Of a stretch of DNA of 57,190 nt, positions 56,723-57,190 are shown piece by piece (position 1 is the stretch's first letter; every line of letters starts with the position of its first letter). A program made the position numbers and the translations under genes. The stretch is from Phycisphaeraceae bacterium (lineage in GTDB: Bacteria > Planctomycetota > Phycisphaerae > Phycisphaerales > Phycisphaeraceae). The stretch spans positions 1-57,190 of the forward strand of contig PBAS01000056.1 of the NCBI GenBank assembly GCA_002716625.1, given 5' to 3'. The notes under the pieces were generated by a model. That model was not told where the DNA came from. It was given only the letters and a program-made list of their open reading frames with translations, and did no database searches.

Positions 56723-57190
56723 ATGCCCATAAATAGCCTTATGGAACGGATCGCCATGGCACCAATAATGTGCGATGGGGCCATGAAAACACAGCTTGTG
56801 ACCGAAGGTTTCAGGCGAGGTCTGATTGCCACAAGAGAATATACCTTCAGCACTGCACAATGGAACCTTGAGCATCCGGAAGTAGTTGCCGCGGTTCACC
56901 AAAGCTATCTGGAAGCTGGCAGTGAATTGATCCTCACCAACACGTTCAAGGCCAGTGCGTTTCATATGCTTAACATAGGCCACTCCAAGACCCTTTCGAA
57001 TGCAGCACATGAAAGCGTCAAAATGATTGACGCCGCCACAAGAATTGCACGGCGTACCTGCGGTGATTCTGCCTTTGTACTGGGAGATATCGGGCATGTG
57101 ATTAGCCACATGCAAGGTCCGTATCAGCAGGACATGAAACTATTAGGTGAAGAATTCAAAAGACAGGCACAAGCCATGTGCGATGCTGGC
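56723..57190 (+). CDS. Homocysteine S-methyltransferase domain protein (partial, runs off the window)
   Basis: The first 156 residues of a protein of the homocysteine/betaine methyltransferase family (MetH N-terminal type). Motifs are DGAMKTQLVTEG, WNLEHPEVVAAVHQSYLEAGSELILTNTF and VLGDIGH. The first motif has Lys where DGAMGT is usual. The zinc-binding cysteines would lie beyond the window. GGAG lies 8 nt before the ATG. The family can transfer methyl groups from cobalamin or other donors to homocysteine. Confidence 0.85.
   Translation, partial: MPINSLMERIAMAPIMCDGAMKTQLVTEGFRRGLIATREYTFSTAQWNLEHPEVVAAVHQSYLEAGSELILTNTFKASAFHMLNIGHSKTLSNAAHESVKMIDAATRIARRTCGDSAFVLGDIGHVISHMQGPYQQDMKLLGEEFKRQAQAMCDAG

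Overview
The window looks like a chromosomal piece of a Gram-negative planctomycete, most likely class Phycisphaerae, with base composition near 50% GC by eye (not computed). The taxonomic hints are a fused LpxC/FabZ gene inside an outer-membrane biogenesis cluster, a very large exported protein with an N-terminal LEPR-xLL-like motif, a PEP-CTERM protein with a dockerin-like EF-hand pair, many secreted or propeller-type glycan-related proteins, and housekeeping genes (atpD, nuoH, parA) standing away from their usual operons. No prophage, insertion sequence, tRNA, rRNA or CRISPR array was seen.

Layout. 1-0.5 kb: tmRNA (ssrA) on the minus strand with its own terminator. 0.6-5.5 kb: ferritin, Nudix hydrolase, LOG-family hydrolase, ArgJ, PolX. 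5.5-11.7 kb: a VanZ-MurJ fusion, an orphan ParA, an orphan ATP synthase beta subunit and an amidase. 11.8-29.5 kb: an accessory island with an AAC(3)-like acetyltransferase, a secreted glycosidase-like protein, a PhyH dioxygenase, a sialidase-like propeller, a DapA-type aldolase, two GH32-like propeller proteins (one broken by an in-frame TAG), a 1565-residue LEPR-xLL/cyclophilin protein, a Tat-exported protein and a RidA-like protein. 29.7-33.5 kb: a pyruvate:ferredoxin oxidoreductase split into two chains. 33.6-35.6 kb: a four-gene operon of two tandem cupins and two unknown genes.

35.8-42.3 kb: the outer-membrane cluster bamA-ompH-lpxD-lpxC/fabZ-lpxA, which supports a lipid A-containing outer membrane. 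42.5-51.3 kb: housekeeping genes for a nucleotide-sugar epimerase, a YhaM-like nuclease, Trm112, MurA, Apt, a CAAX-type protease, CysC, a PHP phosphatase and NuoH. 51.3-57.2 kb: a second accessory stretch with a frameshifted PEP-CTERM gene, a secreted DUF4838 protein, a second PhyH dioxygenase, a second and atypical DapA-family protein and the start of a homocysteine methyltransferase. The leader of this last run resembles part of a cobalamin riboswitch.

The most unusual theme is that PhyH dioxygenase, DapA-family lyase and secreted glycan-active proteins occur together twice, about 37 kb apart, with no recognisable nan, kdg or uxu genes beside them. This could be a modular route for a modified acidic sugar or a sugar ether; the substrate cannot be read from the sequence.
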